A DNA stretch of 64,000 nucleotides, from NCBI GenBank assembly GCA_033558025.1, contig JAUCEF010000013.1, positions 2,101,001 to 2,165,000 on the forward strand. Direction: 5' to 3'. The translations under genes and the position numbers were made by a program. The notes beneath the pieces were generated by a model that ran no database searches, was not told where the DNA came from, and saw nothing but the letters and a program-made list of their open reading frames with translations. The stretch is from Phytophthora sp. 'mugwort'. Its lineage: Eukaryota; Oomycota; Peronosporomycetes; Peronosporales; Peronosporaceae. Positions within the stretch are counted from its first letter, which is position 1. The number at the start of each line of letters is the position of its first letter. Positions 40,181 to 52,900 of this stretch are shown piece by piece.

Positions 40181-43100
40181 GCCAACTACAACGCTTGCTT
40201 CTTTTTTACACTTCTCCTCGGCTGTCCATCGGTTGCCTTTTGTCCCCCTTGGCCAATCACAGATGCGTCTGTTTTGGCCAATCAGGGAGCGCACCCCGTC
40301 TACGGACAGCGAGTGCTCCACGGCCAGTCACTCCAGCCTCGCCAGTGACGCGTCTTTCTACAGCGCGTCATCCGGCGACTGTTCGGAGCGGCTGACTGAT
40401 GGGTACACCAGACCCGGCTCTGGCGAGCTAGGGGTTCGGTTACACATTACCGCCCCCGTTTTGGGCTCGCCTGAGCCGGAAATCGAGCCGCCGGACCCTC
40501 CACGCGCGGTGCCACTGCTCGGCACCGGCGGCGTTTCAACTGCTGCAACTTCGGGCACGGGTTCAGGACCCGCAGCGCCCATTGCACGCCAAGCCGCGAC
40601 GCGGGCCGAGGCCTCTGGGGCCCAAGATGAAGCCAGCCTCGCGGCTTCAACGTCGCGTCGTTTCGCGACGGCGGCGACCAGCTTCGAGCCCCCGGGCCAT
40701 CCCATGGACGGGCCTGGGCCCCAAGCACTTGCCCCCACTATGGGAGAATCCCTGGCCGCTCAGGCCTCGCAGGGGTTCTCGCCGCTCGCCTCGCCCGCCA
40801 TCATGGACGTCCACGATGGCGGCGCTGCCGCTGGCTCTCCTAGAGCCCCAAGACCTCCGTTGGACCCCGGCCCGGGTCCTACGGAGAGCCAAGACGCTCC
40901 TCTCGCTCGTCCGCCTGCCAGGCCCCCCTCGTTTCCCCCCTGCGATGTGGCACGACCCGGCAGGGCGACCGGCAGGCTGCCCGATCGGGTCGTGCCGGGG
41001 CAAGCACTCTTCGTCGCCCCCAAGTCCACGCCGGAGGCTGCCACCGGCCTCCACGAGCCCCGAGCCGACGCTGCCGACGCCCCCCAGCCCATCTTCGCCT
41101 CTCCGCCGCCCAGGACCCCCCGCGCTTTGCTGTCCCCACCCGGCAGGGCGGCAGGCAGGCTGCCCGACCGGGTAGCGCGGGGACAGGCACTTGCAGCCGC
41201 CACGGCGCGTGCCCTGGGCGGCTCCCCCGGCCCCAGCGACATCTCCAGCGACGGCGAGGACGCGCTGGATGTCCACGCCGCCGCTGCCCAAGGCCCACAA
41301 CCCCTCGCGAGTGCTGGATCCCCACCCGGCAGGGCGGCTTGCGTGCTGCCCGGCCAGGTCGTGCCCAGCACTCCGGCAAGCCCTCCCCCATCCCCAGCTG
41401 CGGCTGCTGCTTCCCCCCAAGTAGCCGCAGCCGCAGCTGACGATGCAGCACCCCCTGCTGACCGCGCTGCCGTGGAGCGCCACGTGCGCGCCGAGCCACG
41501 ACAAGACCAAGCACCTACGGCTCGCGCGCATATGGCGCCCAAGTACGGCGACGAGTTCAGCAGCGACGGACGCTACGACGAGGAGACCAAGGGCGACAAC
41601 GAAGATGACGAGTGCGGCGAGGACGCTCAAGTACCGGGACCTCCGATCTACCACCCTCGGCCGGCCAACGGCCTCGAGGACCCGGTGCTGACGGTGTACG
41701 CGCACAACGCTGCTGCTTTCGAGTGCGCGTTGTGCGCGCACATCGTCCGCGATCTTGCGGCGCTCGTCGTCCATCGACGCACAGCGCATCGTGGCACCCG
41801 CTTCGTGGACCACTTCCACAGCGGGTGCACGTGCGGCATCGGCTTCAAGTCGCGTGCAGCAGCGACGAAGCATGCCCAGGCTTGCGCGCAGAGCGCCTAC
41901 GCGGCCGAAGCTGCTGCACGCGACTCCCCAACGACGACTACAGCTCGTGCTCGTTCCCTCCGCGGCGAGGAGGCCCCAAGACCTACCAAGCCCCTCGCCG
42001 CGGCGGTGCCTGTCACTGCGACAGCCGCATCAAGCGACATCGCGGTGGCAGACACCGCCGCCCAACAGAGCGCCATGCCTCCCGCTGCTGTTCAAGACGG
42101 GCACCGACACGTCCCCCCCGTGCGGTGCCCACTGTCTCCGCCCCCCGAAGTTCGTGTCGGTGGCAAGCGCCGCCGACTCAACAGCTCGAGCTCGTGCCCT
42201 GCGGTCGACCTGGACGCCCTGATGCAGGACGCCGAGGACGACCTGATGCTCGAGCTCGCAGCGGACGAGGACATGCCGGACGCCTCTTCTGCCCAGCCTA
42301 CGGCCAGACCCACGCGATGGGGGCCACGACACAGAGCCGTCGGAGCAGCGGCCATCGCTCGGCTGGTGACCGGCGAGCAAACGACTGCTGCCCCGACAGC
42401 TCGACGACCTACACCGACAGCAGCTCCGACTCAGCGAACCACGAGATGGGGCCCAAGCCCACGCGCAATCGGAGCTGCTGCCATCGCGAGACTGGAGGCC
42501 ACCGCCGGCACCTCGCCCACAGCGCCTCCCAGCAGCATGTCGCTCGAGTCAGCGAGGGCCCCAAGCCGGACTTCGACTCGGTGGGGCCCACGCCCACTAG
42601 TGATACTGACCCGAGCGGCACGCCGAGCACCAAGACCGCCAAGCCAGCTCCAAGAGGTGGCACCACTGCCAGCACCGGTGCCACCCGAAGCTGCTGAAAC
42701 TCCGGTCACGGTCACGATGGACGTTGACAGCGGCTCGGACGACCTCCAGCCGTGGGTACTGCGCTTCGACGGCGCCTGCCGCCGTAACCCAGGCCCGGGC
42801 GGCGCCGGTGCAGCACTCTTCGACCCAAGTGGCGCTGTGGTGTGGACGTGCTCGCACTACATGCCGAGAAGCAGCGAGACGAACAACACCGCCGAATACA
42901 CGGCGCTGCTGCTCGGCGTGCAGAGCGCGCTACACCACGGCGCCTCCCGACTGCTGATCGAGGGCGACAGCAACCTGGTGTTGGCGCAAGTGCGGGGCTC
43001 CTTCGGGTGCACCAATGGACGGCTCCGAGGGCTGCGGAACCGAGTTCGACACGCGCTGCGACGACTTGCTTGGCACAGGCTGCGGCACATTGATCGCAAA

Positions 43101-46100
43101 GCCAACGGCCAAGCTGACCGCCTGGCCAACAGGGCACTGGACCAACGCCGGACGCGCATGGAGTGTGGCCCCCACGACGGCGACATGGCGACATGCTTCG
43201 CCCCGACGACAGCGCCCACGCCGAACCCAGCACCTCCAGTGGCTAGACGACTTCCCGATGCCCACGCCACCGTCAATGCAGAAGCCGCTGACATGGACGT
43301 CGAAGCCGAAATTGCTGCGCGTGATGGGGGCGAGGTGTTCCCCACTCTGCCTATTGGCTCCAACTCGGCCCCCACGCGGCAACCTCGACTTCGACTGCGG
43401 CAGCTGACGGACGATGAGCATGACGCGGCAGCAGCGGCTCTGGAGACCTTCACCACGAGCATGGCTAGCCGGATCACGGATGCGGATAGTTGGGCGACGG
43501 GAGAAGGATACATCGCCGCCATCCCCGACCGCATCCGCGAGCTGCTGCAGCCTTTTGCGACGCAGTCGTCGCCACCTCGACCGGATCCAACCCACACAGC
43601 TGGACCACCGAACCAGCAGCCGACCCGACCACAACAAGATCAACAGCGTCGATGGAGGCGTCGGCGACCACCACGAGTCACACGGAAACAGCGCGAGCAC
43701 CGCCTCGACGAGGCCCTCGACAACATGGAGGCGGTGCAACGCGCGACACCCGATGACCAGAAGGCCGTCCGCAACGCTCGCCGCCGAGTGGGCCGCATCC
43801 GCTCAGCGTTGGCTCTGCAGCGGCTCCGCCAGGAATTCGCCAAGGACGAGGCCAAGTGTGTGGAAAAGATCATGAAGCGAACGTCGGCGGAAGCGGCGAT
43901 GGAGGAGCACCCCGAGTCCTGCCCGATCGACCGCGAGGAACTCCACCGCTACTTCACTGGCACCAACACGCCACGGACCAACTTCAACTATGATGGTGAT
44001 GGCGGTGAGGAATTTCGGGATGCCCTGGCCAATTCTGAAGCGGCGACAGCAGAGGCGACCGCGTTCGAGGAGGAGATCACGCTGGACGAAGTGGAAGATC
44101 AGCTCACGCGCGCGGCGGTTACATCCAGCCCTGGCCATGACGGTATCGGCTACGACGTCTACCGTCGCTTCGCTGCCCAACTTGTGCCCCTCCTTCACGC
44201 CGCGTACCAGTTTTGCTGGCTGCATCGGCGCGTGCCCGCCTTGTGGAAGGTGGGCATCGTACGTCTCATCCACAAGAAGGGCGACCCGATGCAGCCGGCC
44301 AACTGGAGGCCGATCTGCCTTCAGCCCACTATCTACAAGCTGTACAGCGGGCTGTTGGCACGTCGGCTGTCGCGCTGGCTAGAGAGGAACAACCTGCTGC
44401 CGATCTCGCAGAAGGGGTTCAGGGCCTTCAATGGTTGCCACGAACACAACTTCGTGGCAACCACGCTCCTGGACCAGACCCGCCGCCGCCACCGAAGGCT
44501 GTACCAAGTGTGGTACGACCTTCGGAACGCCTTCGGGTCGCTGCCACAGGACTTGATGTGGCGGGTGCTCCGCGACCTCGGTGTCAACACTGGCTTCACT
44601 TCGCGCTGCCAAGACATTTACCAAGACTCGGCCTTCGTGGTGATGAACGCCGCTGGAGGAGCGACGGACCCGGTGCGCCAGGAGGTGGGGGTCTACCAAG
44701 GCTGCCCACTCAGCCCCCTCCTGTTTATTGCAGCACTCGTGCCGCTCCTACGCCGCCTGGAGGAGCTCGAGGACGTTGGCGTGCCGTTGGCCGAGGGTGT
44801 ACGACCTTGCGCCACGGCATACGCCGACGACCTGAAGGTCTTCAGCGACAGCGCCGCCGGCATTCGGAAGTGCCACGGCGTTGTCGCTCGCTTCCTCAAG
44901 TGGACCGGGCTGCGCGCGAACCCAGCCAAATGTGCCAGCCTGGCGGTGACAACCAACGCGCGCAGCAACCCGACCCGAGACGACAGCGTGCGCCTGGAGC
45001 TCCACGGCGACATCATCGCCACCCTCAGCCTCCAAGACAGCTATCGGTACCTGGGGGTGGGCGATGGCTTCGACCACGTGCGGCACCGCCTCCAGCTTGA
45101 GCCCAAGATCCAGCAGATCAAGCGGGAGGCGGTGGCGCTGATGCAGTCGGGACTGGCGGCGTGGCAGGTGGTGAAGGCTCTCAAGACGTACGTGTACCCC
45201 AAGGTGGAGTATGCGCTTCGCCACCTGCGACCGCTCCAGTCCCAGCTACAAGGCTTCGACCGCGCCGTGGTCCGTGGGTTGCGGCATCTGCTGCGTCTAC
45301 CCCAGTCCGCCACCACCGAGTTCTTCTACACGCCGACATCAGGTGGCGGGCTGGGCCTGCAGTCGCTGGTGGAGATGCACCAAGCGCTGCAGGTGGCTCA
45401 CGCGTGGCAGATGCTGCACTCCAAGGACCCGGCGATCATCGCAGTGGCAAAGGCGCAGGTGGGGCAGGTAGCGCGCAAGCGTTACCGCCTACACGAGGAG
45501 CACTGGCGTGGCGTGACGACGAGCTCGCTCGCCTGTTCTTGAACTCCGAGCTCGCCGCCTCGCCCCACGCAGAGGTGCTCCGCCGCAACGGTGACATCGG
45601 CTCGCTGTGGGTGGATGTCCAGCGCATCCTGCTGAACAACAACCTGCGCCTCGAGGACCGCGACGACGCGGACGGCCAGGACACGCTCGGCCTTCGCGTG
45701 CCGCACCACACCAAGTGGCTCGACCACAAGTCGGTGTTGCGGCACGTGAAGTTGCACATGAAGATCCGCCACCAGACCCGGTGGAAGGGGATGGTGGACC
45801 AAGGCAAGACAGTGCGTGTCCACGGCGGCCTCGGCGCGAAGTTCGTGGCGACGGGGGCGGGCCTGTCGGATGCGGAGCACAGGTTCGGCATCCAGGCCCG
45901 CCTCAACCAAGTCGACACCAACTCGGTGCTCAAGCGCAGGCGCCTTCGGGCCAACCACCACTGCCGCGATCCGGCCTGCTCCTCGGCGGAGACGCTGCCC
46001 CATGTTCTTAACCACTGCGCGTCCAACATGGACGCCATCAGGCAGCGTCACGACGACGCCTTGGAGCAGATCGGGTCCAAGATCCGCGGCGCACTGGACC

Positions 46101-46764
46101 GCGCCAAGTCGACCACGGAGCTGCGCCTGAACCAGACGGTGCCCGAGTACACAGGCGCAGCTCTGCGACCGGACATCGTGCTGCGCAACGTGACCGCCAA
46201 GACGATGGTGATCGCCGACTTGGCGGTCACGTTTGAAGACCAGGCGGCCGGGGCCCGCCACTCCTCGCTGCAGTTCAGCCACGACTACAAGACACTCAAG
46301 TACCAACCGATCGTGGCCGAATTGCGGCTCAAGGGGTGGCGGGTTAAGACCGCCGCCATCGTGTACGGGTCGCTGGGCTCGGTGCAGCCCAGCAACTTCA
46401 AGACCTACACGGAGCACCTGCAGCTCCACAAGCGCGAGTCTCGGCAGCTGGACATCCAGCTGTCGAGCCATTGCATTCGTGCCAGCCACCGCATCTGGGG
46501 CTGGCACTGCCGACGTCACCGCGAGCGCCAAGCAAGCGGACATTCCTCGCGAGCGTCGCGCGGGTCTGGGGGGACCCCGCGGCGCACATCGCAGGCAGAG
46601 GCACGGCGATAAGCTGGTCATCGACCGACAGGGCACTACCCAGGTAGGGAACCGCCCTTCAAGAACCCAGGAAGATACAAGCACCCTCCCTTTAGTGACA
46701 TGCATAGTTTAGCTTACATTTTTAGTTACGGAGAGGTTACTAACTGGTAAATAGGAACACATAT
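40181..46764 (+). mobile_element. Utopia-like retrotransposon, copy 7 (long form, frameshifted, mosaic)
   Basis: Period 6725 bases. The 5' part is long-form, the middle carries short-form markers (CACGGATG, GCGTTCGAG, CCAGTGG), and the frameshift is the same as in copy 4. Confidence 0.85.
40263..46612 (+). pseudogene. Retrotransposon polyprotein with C-terminal frameshift (copy 7)
   Basis: The same single G is missing as in copy 4 (about 45510), giving a stop at 45542 and loss of knuckle and endonuclease. Private changes are Thr to Ile at PAIMDV and Gly to Arg at SPRAPRP. It shares Glu to Lys (TRKQRE) with copy 8 and the Ser near the C-terminus with copies 5, 8 and 9. The identical lesion in two copies separated by two different ones points to duplication or conversion at the DNA level. 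Confidence 0.92.
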
Positions 46765-46905
46765 TCTGTTCTAATCAGTGTGAAAACTGATTTTCGCTGT
46801 TTGTCAGCGAACTTTTTCACTCTCATTTTTGGAACTCCCGTCGTCGGCCGGCTTGCTGGGCGACGTCGGGGCGGTCTCCGGGGGCGTTCACCTTTCCCCC
46901 GCGAG
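46765..46905 (+). ncRNA. U2 snRNA-derived segment, junction 8
   Basis: No change seen in hairpins or Sm site (46825-46836). Confidence 0.85.
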
Positions 46906-49900
46906 GCCAACTACAACGCTTGCTTCTTTTTTACACTTCTCCTCGGCTGTCCATCAGTTGCCTTTTGTCCCCCTTGGCCAATCACAGATGCGTCTGTTTT
47001 GGCCAATCAGGGAGCGCACCCCGTCTACGGACAGCGAGTGCTCCACGGCCAGTCACTCCAGCCTCGCCAGTGACGCGTCTTTCTACAGCGCGTCATCCGG
47101 CGACTGTTCGGAGCGGCTGACTGATGGGTACACCAGTCCCGGCTCTGGCGAGCTAGGGGTTCGGTTACACATTACCGCCCCCGTTTTGGGCTCGCCTGAG
47201 CCGGAAATCGAGCCGCCGGACCCTCCACGCGCGGTGCCACTGCTCGGCACCGGCGGCGTTTCAACTGCTGCAACTTCGGGCACGGGTTCAGGACCCGCAG
47301 CGCCCATTGCACGCCAAGCCGCGACGCGGGCCGAGGCCTCTGGGGCCCAAGATGAAGCCAGCCTCGCGGCTTCAACGTCGCGTCGTTTCGCGACGGCGGC
47401 GACCAGCTTCGAGCCCCCGGGCCATCCCATGGACGGGCCTGGGCCCCAAGCACTTGCCCCCACTATGGGAGAATCCCTGGCCGCTCAGGCCTCGCAGGGG
47501 TTCTCGCCGCTCGCCTCGCCCGCCACCATGGACGTCAACGATGGCGGCGCTGCCGCTGGCTCTCCTGGAGCCCCAAGACCTCCGTTGGACCCCGGCCCGG
47601 GTCCTACGGAGAGCCAAGACGCTCCTCTCGCTCTTCCGCCTGCCAGGCCCCCGTCGTTTCCCCCCTGCGATGTGGCACGACCCGGCAGGGCGACCGGCAG
47701 GCTGCCCGATCGGGTCGTGCCGGGGCAAGCACTTGCAGCCGCCACGGCGCGTGCCCTGGGCGGCTCCCCCGGCCAAAGCGACATCTCCAGCGACGGCGAG
47801 GACGCGCTGGATGTCCACGCCGCCGCTGCCCAAGGCCCACAACCCCTCGCGAGTGCTGGATCCCCACCCGGCAGGGCGGCTTGCGTGCTGCCCGGCCAGG
47901 TCGTGCCCAGCACTCCGGCAAGCCCTCCCCCATCCCCAGCTGCGGCTGCTGCTTCCCCCCAAGTAGCCGCAGCCGCAGCTGACGATGCAGCACCCCCTGC
48001 TGACCGCGCTGCCGTGGAGCGCCACGTGCGCGCCGAGCCACGACAAGACCAAGCACCTACGGCTCGCGCGCATATGGCGCCCAAGTACGGCGACGAGTTC
48101 AGCAGCGACGGACGCTACGACGAGGAGACCAAGGGCGACAACGAAGATGACGAGTGCGGCGAGGACGCTCAAGTACCGGGACCTCCGATCTACCACCCTC
48201 GGCCGGCCAACGGCCTCGAGGACCCGGTGCTGACGGTGTACGCGCACAACGCTGCTGCTTTCGAGTGCGCGTTGTGCGCGCACATCGTCCGCGATCTTGC
48301 GGCGCTCGTCGTCCATCGACGCACAGCGCATCGTGGCACCCGCTTCGTGGACCACTTCCACAGCGGGTGCACGTGCGGCATCGGCTTCAAGTCGCGTGCA
48401 GCAGCGACGAAGCATGCCCAGGCTTGCGCGCAGAGCGCCTACGCGGCCGAAGCTGCTGCACGCGACTCCCCAACGACGACTACAGCTCGTGCTCGTTCCC
48501 TCCGCGGCGAGGAGGCCCCAAGACCTACCAAGCCCCTCGCCGCGGCGGTGCCTGTCACTGCGACAGCCGCATCAAGCGACATCGCGGTGGCAGACACCGC
48601 CGCCCAACAGAGCGCCATGCCTCCCGCTGCTGTTCAAGACGGGCACCGACACGTCCCCCCCGTGCGGTGCCCACTGTCTCCGCCCCCCGAAGTTCGTGTC
48701 GGTGGCAAGCGCCGCCGACTCAACAGCTCGAGCTCGTGCCCTGCGGTCGACCTGGACGCCCTGATGCAGGACGCCGAGGACGACCTGATGCTCGAGCTCG
48801 CAGCGGACGAGGACATGCCGGACGCCTCTTCTGCCCAGCCTACGGCCAGACCCACGCGATGGGGGCCACGACACCGAGCCGTCGGAGCAGCGGTCATCGC
48901 TCGGCTGGTGACCGGCGAGCAAACGACTGCTGCCCCGACAGCTCGACGACCTACACCGACAGCAGCTCCGACTCAGCGAACCACGAGATGGGGCCCAAGC
49001 CCACGCGCAATCGGAGCTGCTGCCATCGCGAGACTGGAGGCCACCGCCGGCACCTCGCCCACAGCGCCTCCCAGCAGCATGTCGCTCGAGTCAGCGAGGG
49101 CCCCAAGCCGGACTTCGACTCGGTGGGGCCCACGCCCACTAGTGATACTGACCCGAGCGGCACGCCGAGCACCAAGACCGCCAAGCCAGCTCCAAGAGGT
49201 GGCACCACTGCCAGCACCGGTGCCACCCGAAGCTGCTGAAACTCCGGTCACGGTCACGATGGACGTTGACAGCGGCTCGGACGACCTCCAGCCGTGGGTA
49301 CTGCGCTTCGACGGCGCCTGCCGCCGTAACCCAGGCCCGGGCGGCGCCGGTGCAGCACTCTTCGACCCAAGTGGCGCTGTGGTGTGGACGTGCTCGCACT
49401 ACATGCCGAGAAGCAGCGAGACGAACAACACCGCCGAATACACGGCGCTGCTGCTCGGCGTGCAGAGCGCGCTACACCACGGCGCCTCCCGACTGCTGAT
49501 CGAGGGCGACAGCAACCTGGTGTTGGCGCAAGTGCGGGGCTCCTTCGGGTGCACCAATGGACGGCTCCGAGGGCTGCGGAACCGAGTTCGATACGCGCTG
49601 CGACGACTTGCTTGGCACAGGCTGCGGCACATTGATCGCAAAGCCAACGGCCAAGCTGACCGCCTGGCCAACAGGGCACTGGACCAACGCCGGACGCGCA
49701 TGGAGTGTGGCCCCCACGACGGCGACATGGCGACATGCTTCGCCCCGACGACAGCGCCCACGCCGAACCCAACACCTCCAGTGGCTAGACGACTTCCCGA
49801 TGCCCACGCCACCGTCAATGCAGAAGCCGCTGACATGGACGTCGAAGCCGAAATTGCTGCGCGTGATGGGGGCGAGGTGTTCCCCACTCTGCCTATTGGC

Positions 49901-52900
49901 TCCAACTCGGCCCCCACGCGGCAACCTCGACTTCGACTGCGGCAGCTGACGGACGATGAGCATGACGCGGCAGCAGCGGCTCTGGAGACCTTCGCCACGA
50001 GCATGGCTAGCCGGATCACGGATGCGGATAGTTGGGCGACGGGAGAAGGATACATCGCCGCCATCCCCGACCGCATCCGCGAGCTGCTGCAGCCTTTTGC
50101 GACGCAGTCGTCGCCACCTCGACCGGATCCAACCCACACAGCTGGACCACCGAACCAGCAGCCGACCCGACCACAACAAGATCAACAGCGTCGATGGAGG
50201 CGTCGGCGACCACCACGAGTCACACGGAAACAGCGCGAGCACCGCCTCGACGAGGCCCTCGACAACATGGAGGCGGTGCAACGCGCGACACCCGATGACC
50301 AGAAGGCCGTCCGCAACGCTCGCCGCCGAGTGGGCCGCATCCGCTCAGCGTTGGCTCTGCAGCGGCTCCGCCAGGAATTCGCCAAGGACGAGGCCAAGTG
50401 TGTGGAAAAGATCATGAAGCGAACGTCGGCGGAAGCGGCGATGGAGGAGCACCCCGAGTCCTGCCCGATCGACCGCGAGGAACTCCACCGCTACTTCACT
50501 GGCACCAACACGCCACGGACCAACTTCAACTATGATGGTGATGGCGGTGAGGAATTTCGGGATGCCCTGGCCAATTCTGAAGCGGCGACAGCAGAGGCGA
50601 CCGCGTTCGAGGAGGAGATCACGCTGGACGAAGTGGAAGATCAGCTCACGCGCGCGGCGGTTACATCCAGCCCTGGCCATGACGGTATCGGCTACGACGT
50701 CTACCGTCGCTTCGCTGCCCAACTTGTGCCCCTCCTTCACGCCGCGTACCAGTTTTGCTGGCTGCATCGGCGCGTGCCCGCCTTGTGGAAGGTGGGCATC
50801 GTACGTCTCATCCACAAGAAGGGCGACCCGATGCAGCCGGCCAACTGGAGGCCGATCTGCCTTCAGCCCACTATCTACAAGCTGTACAGCGGGCTGTTGG
50901 CACGTCGGCTGTCGCGCTGGCTAGAGAGGAACAACCTGCTGCCGATCTCGCAGAAGGGGTTCAGGGCCTTCAATGGTTGCCACGAACACAACTTCGTGGC
51001 AACCACGCTCCTGGACCAGACCCGCCGCCGCCACCGAAGGCTGTACCAAGTGTGGTACGACCTTCGGAACGCCTTCGGGTCGCTGCCACAGGACTTGATG
51101 TGGCGGGTGCTCCGCGACCTCGGTGTCAACACTGGCTTCACTTCGCGCTGCCAAGACATTTACCAAGACTCGGCCTTTGTGGTGATGAACGCCGCTGGAG
51201 GAGCGACGGACCCGGTGCGCCAGGAGGTGGGGGTCTACCAAGGCTGCCCACTCAGCCCCCTCCTGTTTATTGCAGCACTCGTGCCGCTCCTACGCCGCCT
51301 GGAGGAGCTCGAGGACGTTGGCGTGCCGTTGGCCGAGGGTGTACGACCTTGCGCCACGGCATACGCCGACGACCTGAAGGTCTTCAGCGACAGCGCCGCC
51401 GGCATTCGGAAGTGCCACGGCGTTGTCGCTCGCTTCCTCAAGTGGACCGGGCTGCGCGCGAACCCAGCCAAATGTGCCAGCCTGGCGGTGACAACCAACG
51501 CGCGCAGCAACCCGACCCGAGACGACAGCGTGCGCCTGGAGCTCCACGGCGACATCATCGCCACCCTCAGCCTCCAAGACAGCTATCGGTACCTGGGGGT
51601 GGGCGATGGCTTCGACCACGTGCGGCACCGCCTCCAGCTTGAGCCCAAGATCCAGCAGATCAAGCGGGAGGCGGTGGCGCTGATGCAGTCGGGACTGGCG
51701 GCGTGGCAGGTAGTGAAGGCTCTCAAGACGTACGTGTACCCCAAGGTGGAGTATGCGCTTCGCCACCTGCGACCGCTCCAGTCCCAGCTACAAGGCTTCG
51801 ACCGCGCCGTGGTCCGTGGGTTGCGGCATCTGCTGCGTCTACCCCAGTCCGCCACCACCGAGTTCTTCTACACGCCGACATCAGGTGGCGGGCTGGGCCT
51901 GCAGTCGCTGGTGGAGATGCACCAAGCGCTGCAGGTGGCTCACGCGTGGCAGATGCTGCACTCCAAGGACCCGGCGATCATCGCAGTGGCAAAGGCGCAG
52001 GTGGGGCAGGTAGCGCGCAAGCATTACCGCCTACACGAGGAGCACTGGCGTGGGCGTGACGACGAGCTCGCTCGCCTGTTCTTGAACTCCGAGCTCGCCG
52101 CCTCGCCCCACGCAGAGGTGCTCCGCCGCAACGGTGACATCGGCTCGCTGTGGGTGGATGTCCAGCGCATCCTGCTGAACAACAACCTGCGCCTCGAGGA
52201 CCGCGACGACGCGGACGGCCAGGACACGCTCGGCCTTCGCGTGCCGCACCACACCAAGTGGCTCGACCATAAGTCGGTGTTGCGGCACGTGAAGTTGCAC
52301 ATGAAGATCCGCCACCAGACCCGGTGGAAGGGGATGGTGGACCAAGGCAAGACAGTGCGTGTCCACGGCGGCCTCGGCGCGAAGTTCGTGGCGACGGGGG
52401 CGGGCCTGTCGGATGCGGAGCACAGGTTCGGCATCCAGGCCCGCCTCAACCAAGTCGACACCAACTCGGTGCTCAAGCGCAGGCGCCTTCGGGCCAACCA
52501 CCACTGCCGCGATCCGGCCTGCTCCTCGGCGGAGACGCTGCCCCATGTTCTTAACCACTGCGCGTCCAACATGGACGCCATCAGGCAGCGTCACGACGAC
52601 GCCTTGGAGCAGATCGGGTCCAAGATCCGCGGCGCACTGGACCGCGCCAAGTCGACCACGGAGCTGCGCCTGAACCAGACGGTGCCCGAGTACACAGGCG
52701 CAGCGCTGCGACCGGACATCGTGCTGCGCAACGTGACCGCCAAGACGATGGTGATCGCCGACTTGGCGGTCACGTTTGAAGACCAGGCGGCCGGGGCCCG
52801 CCACTCCTCGCTGCAGTTCAGCCACGACTACAAGACACTCAAGTACCAACCGATCGTGGCCGAATTGCGGCTCAAGGGGTGGCGGGTTAAGACCGCCGCC

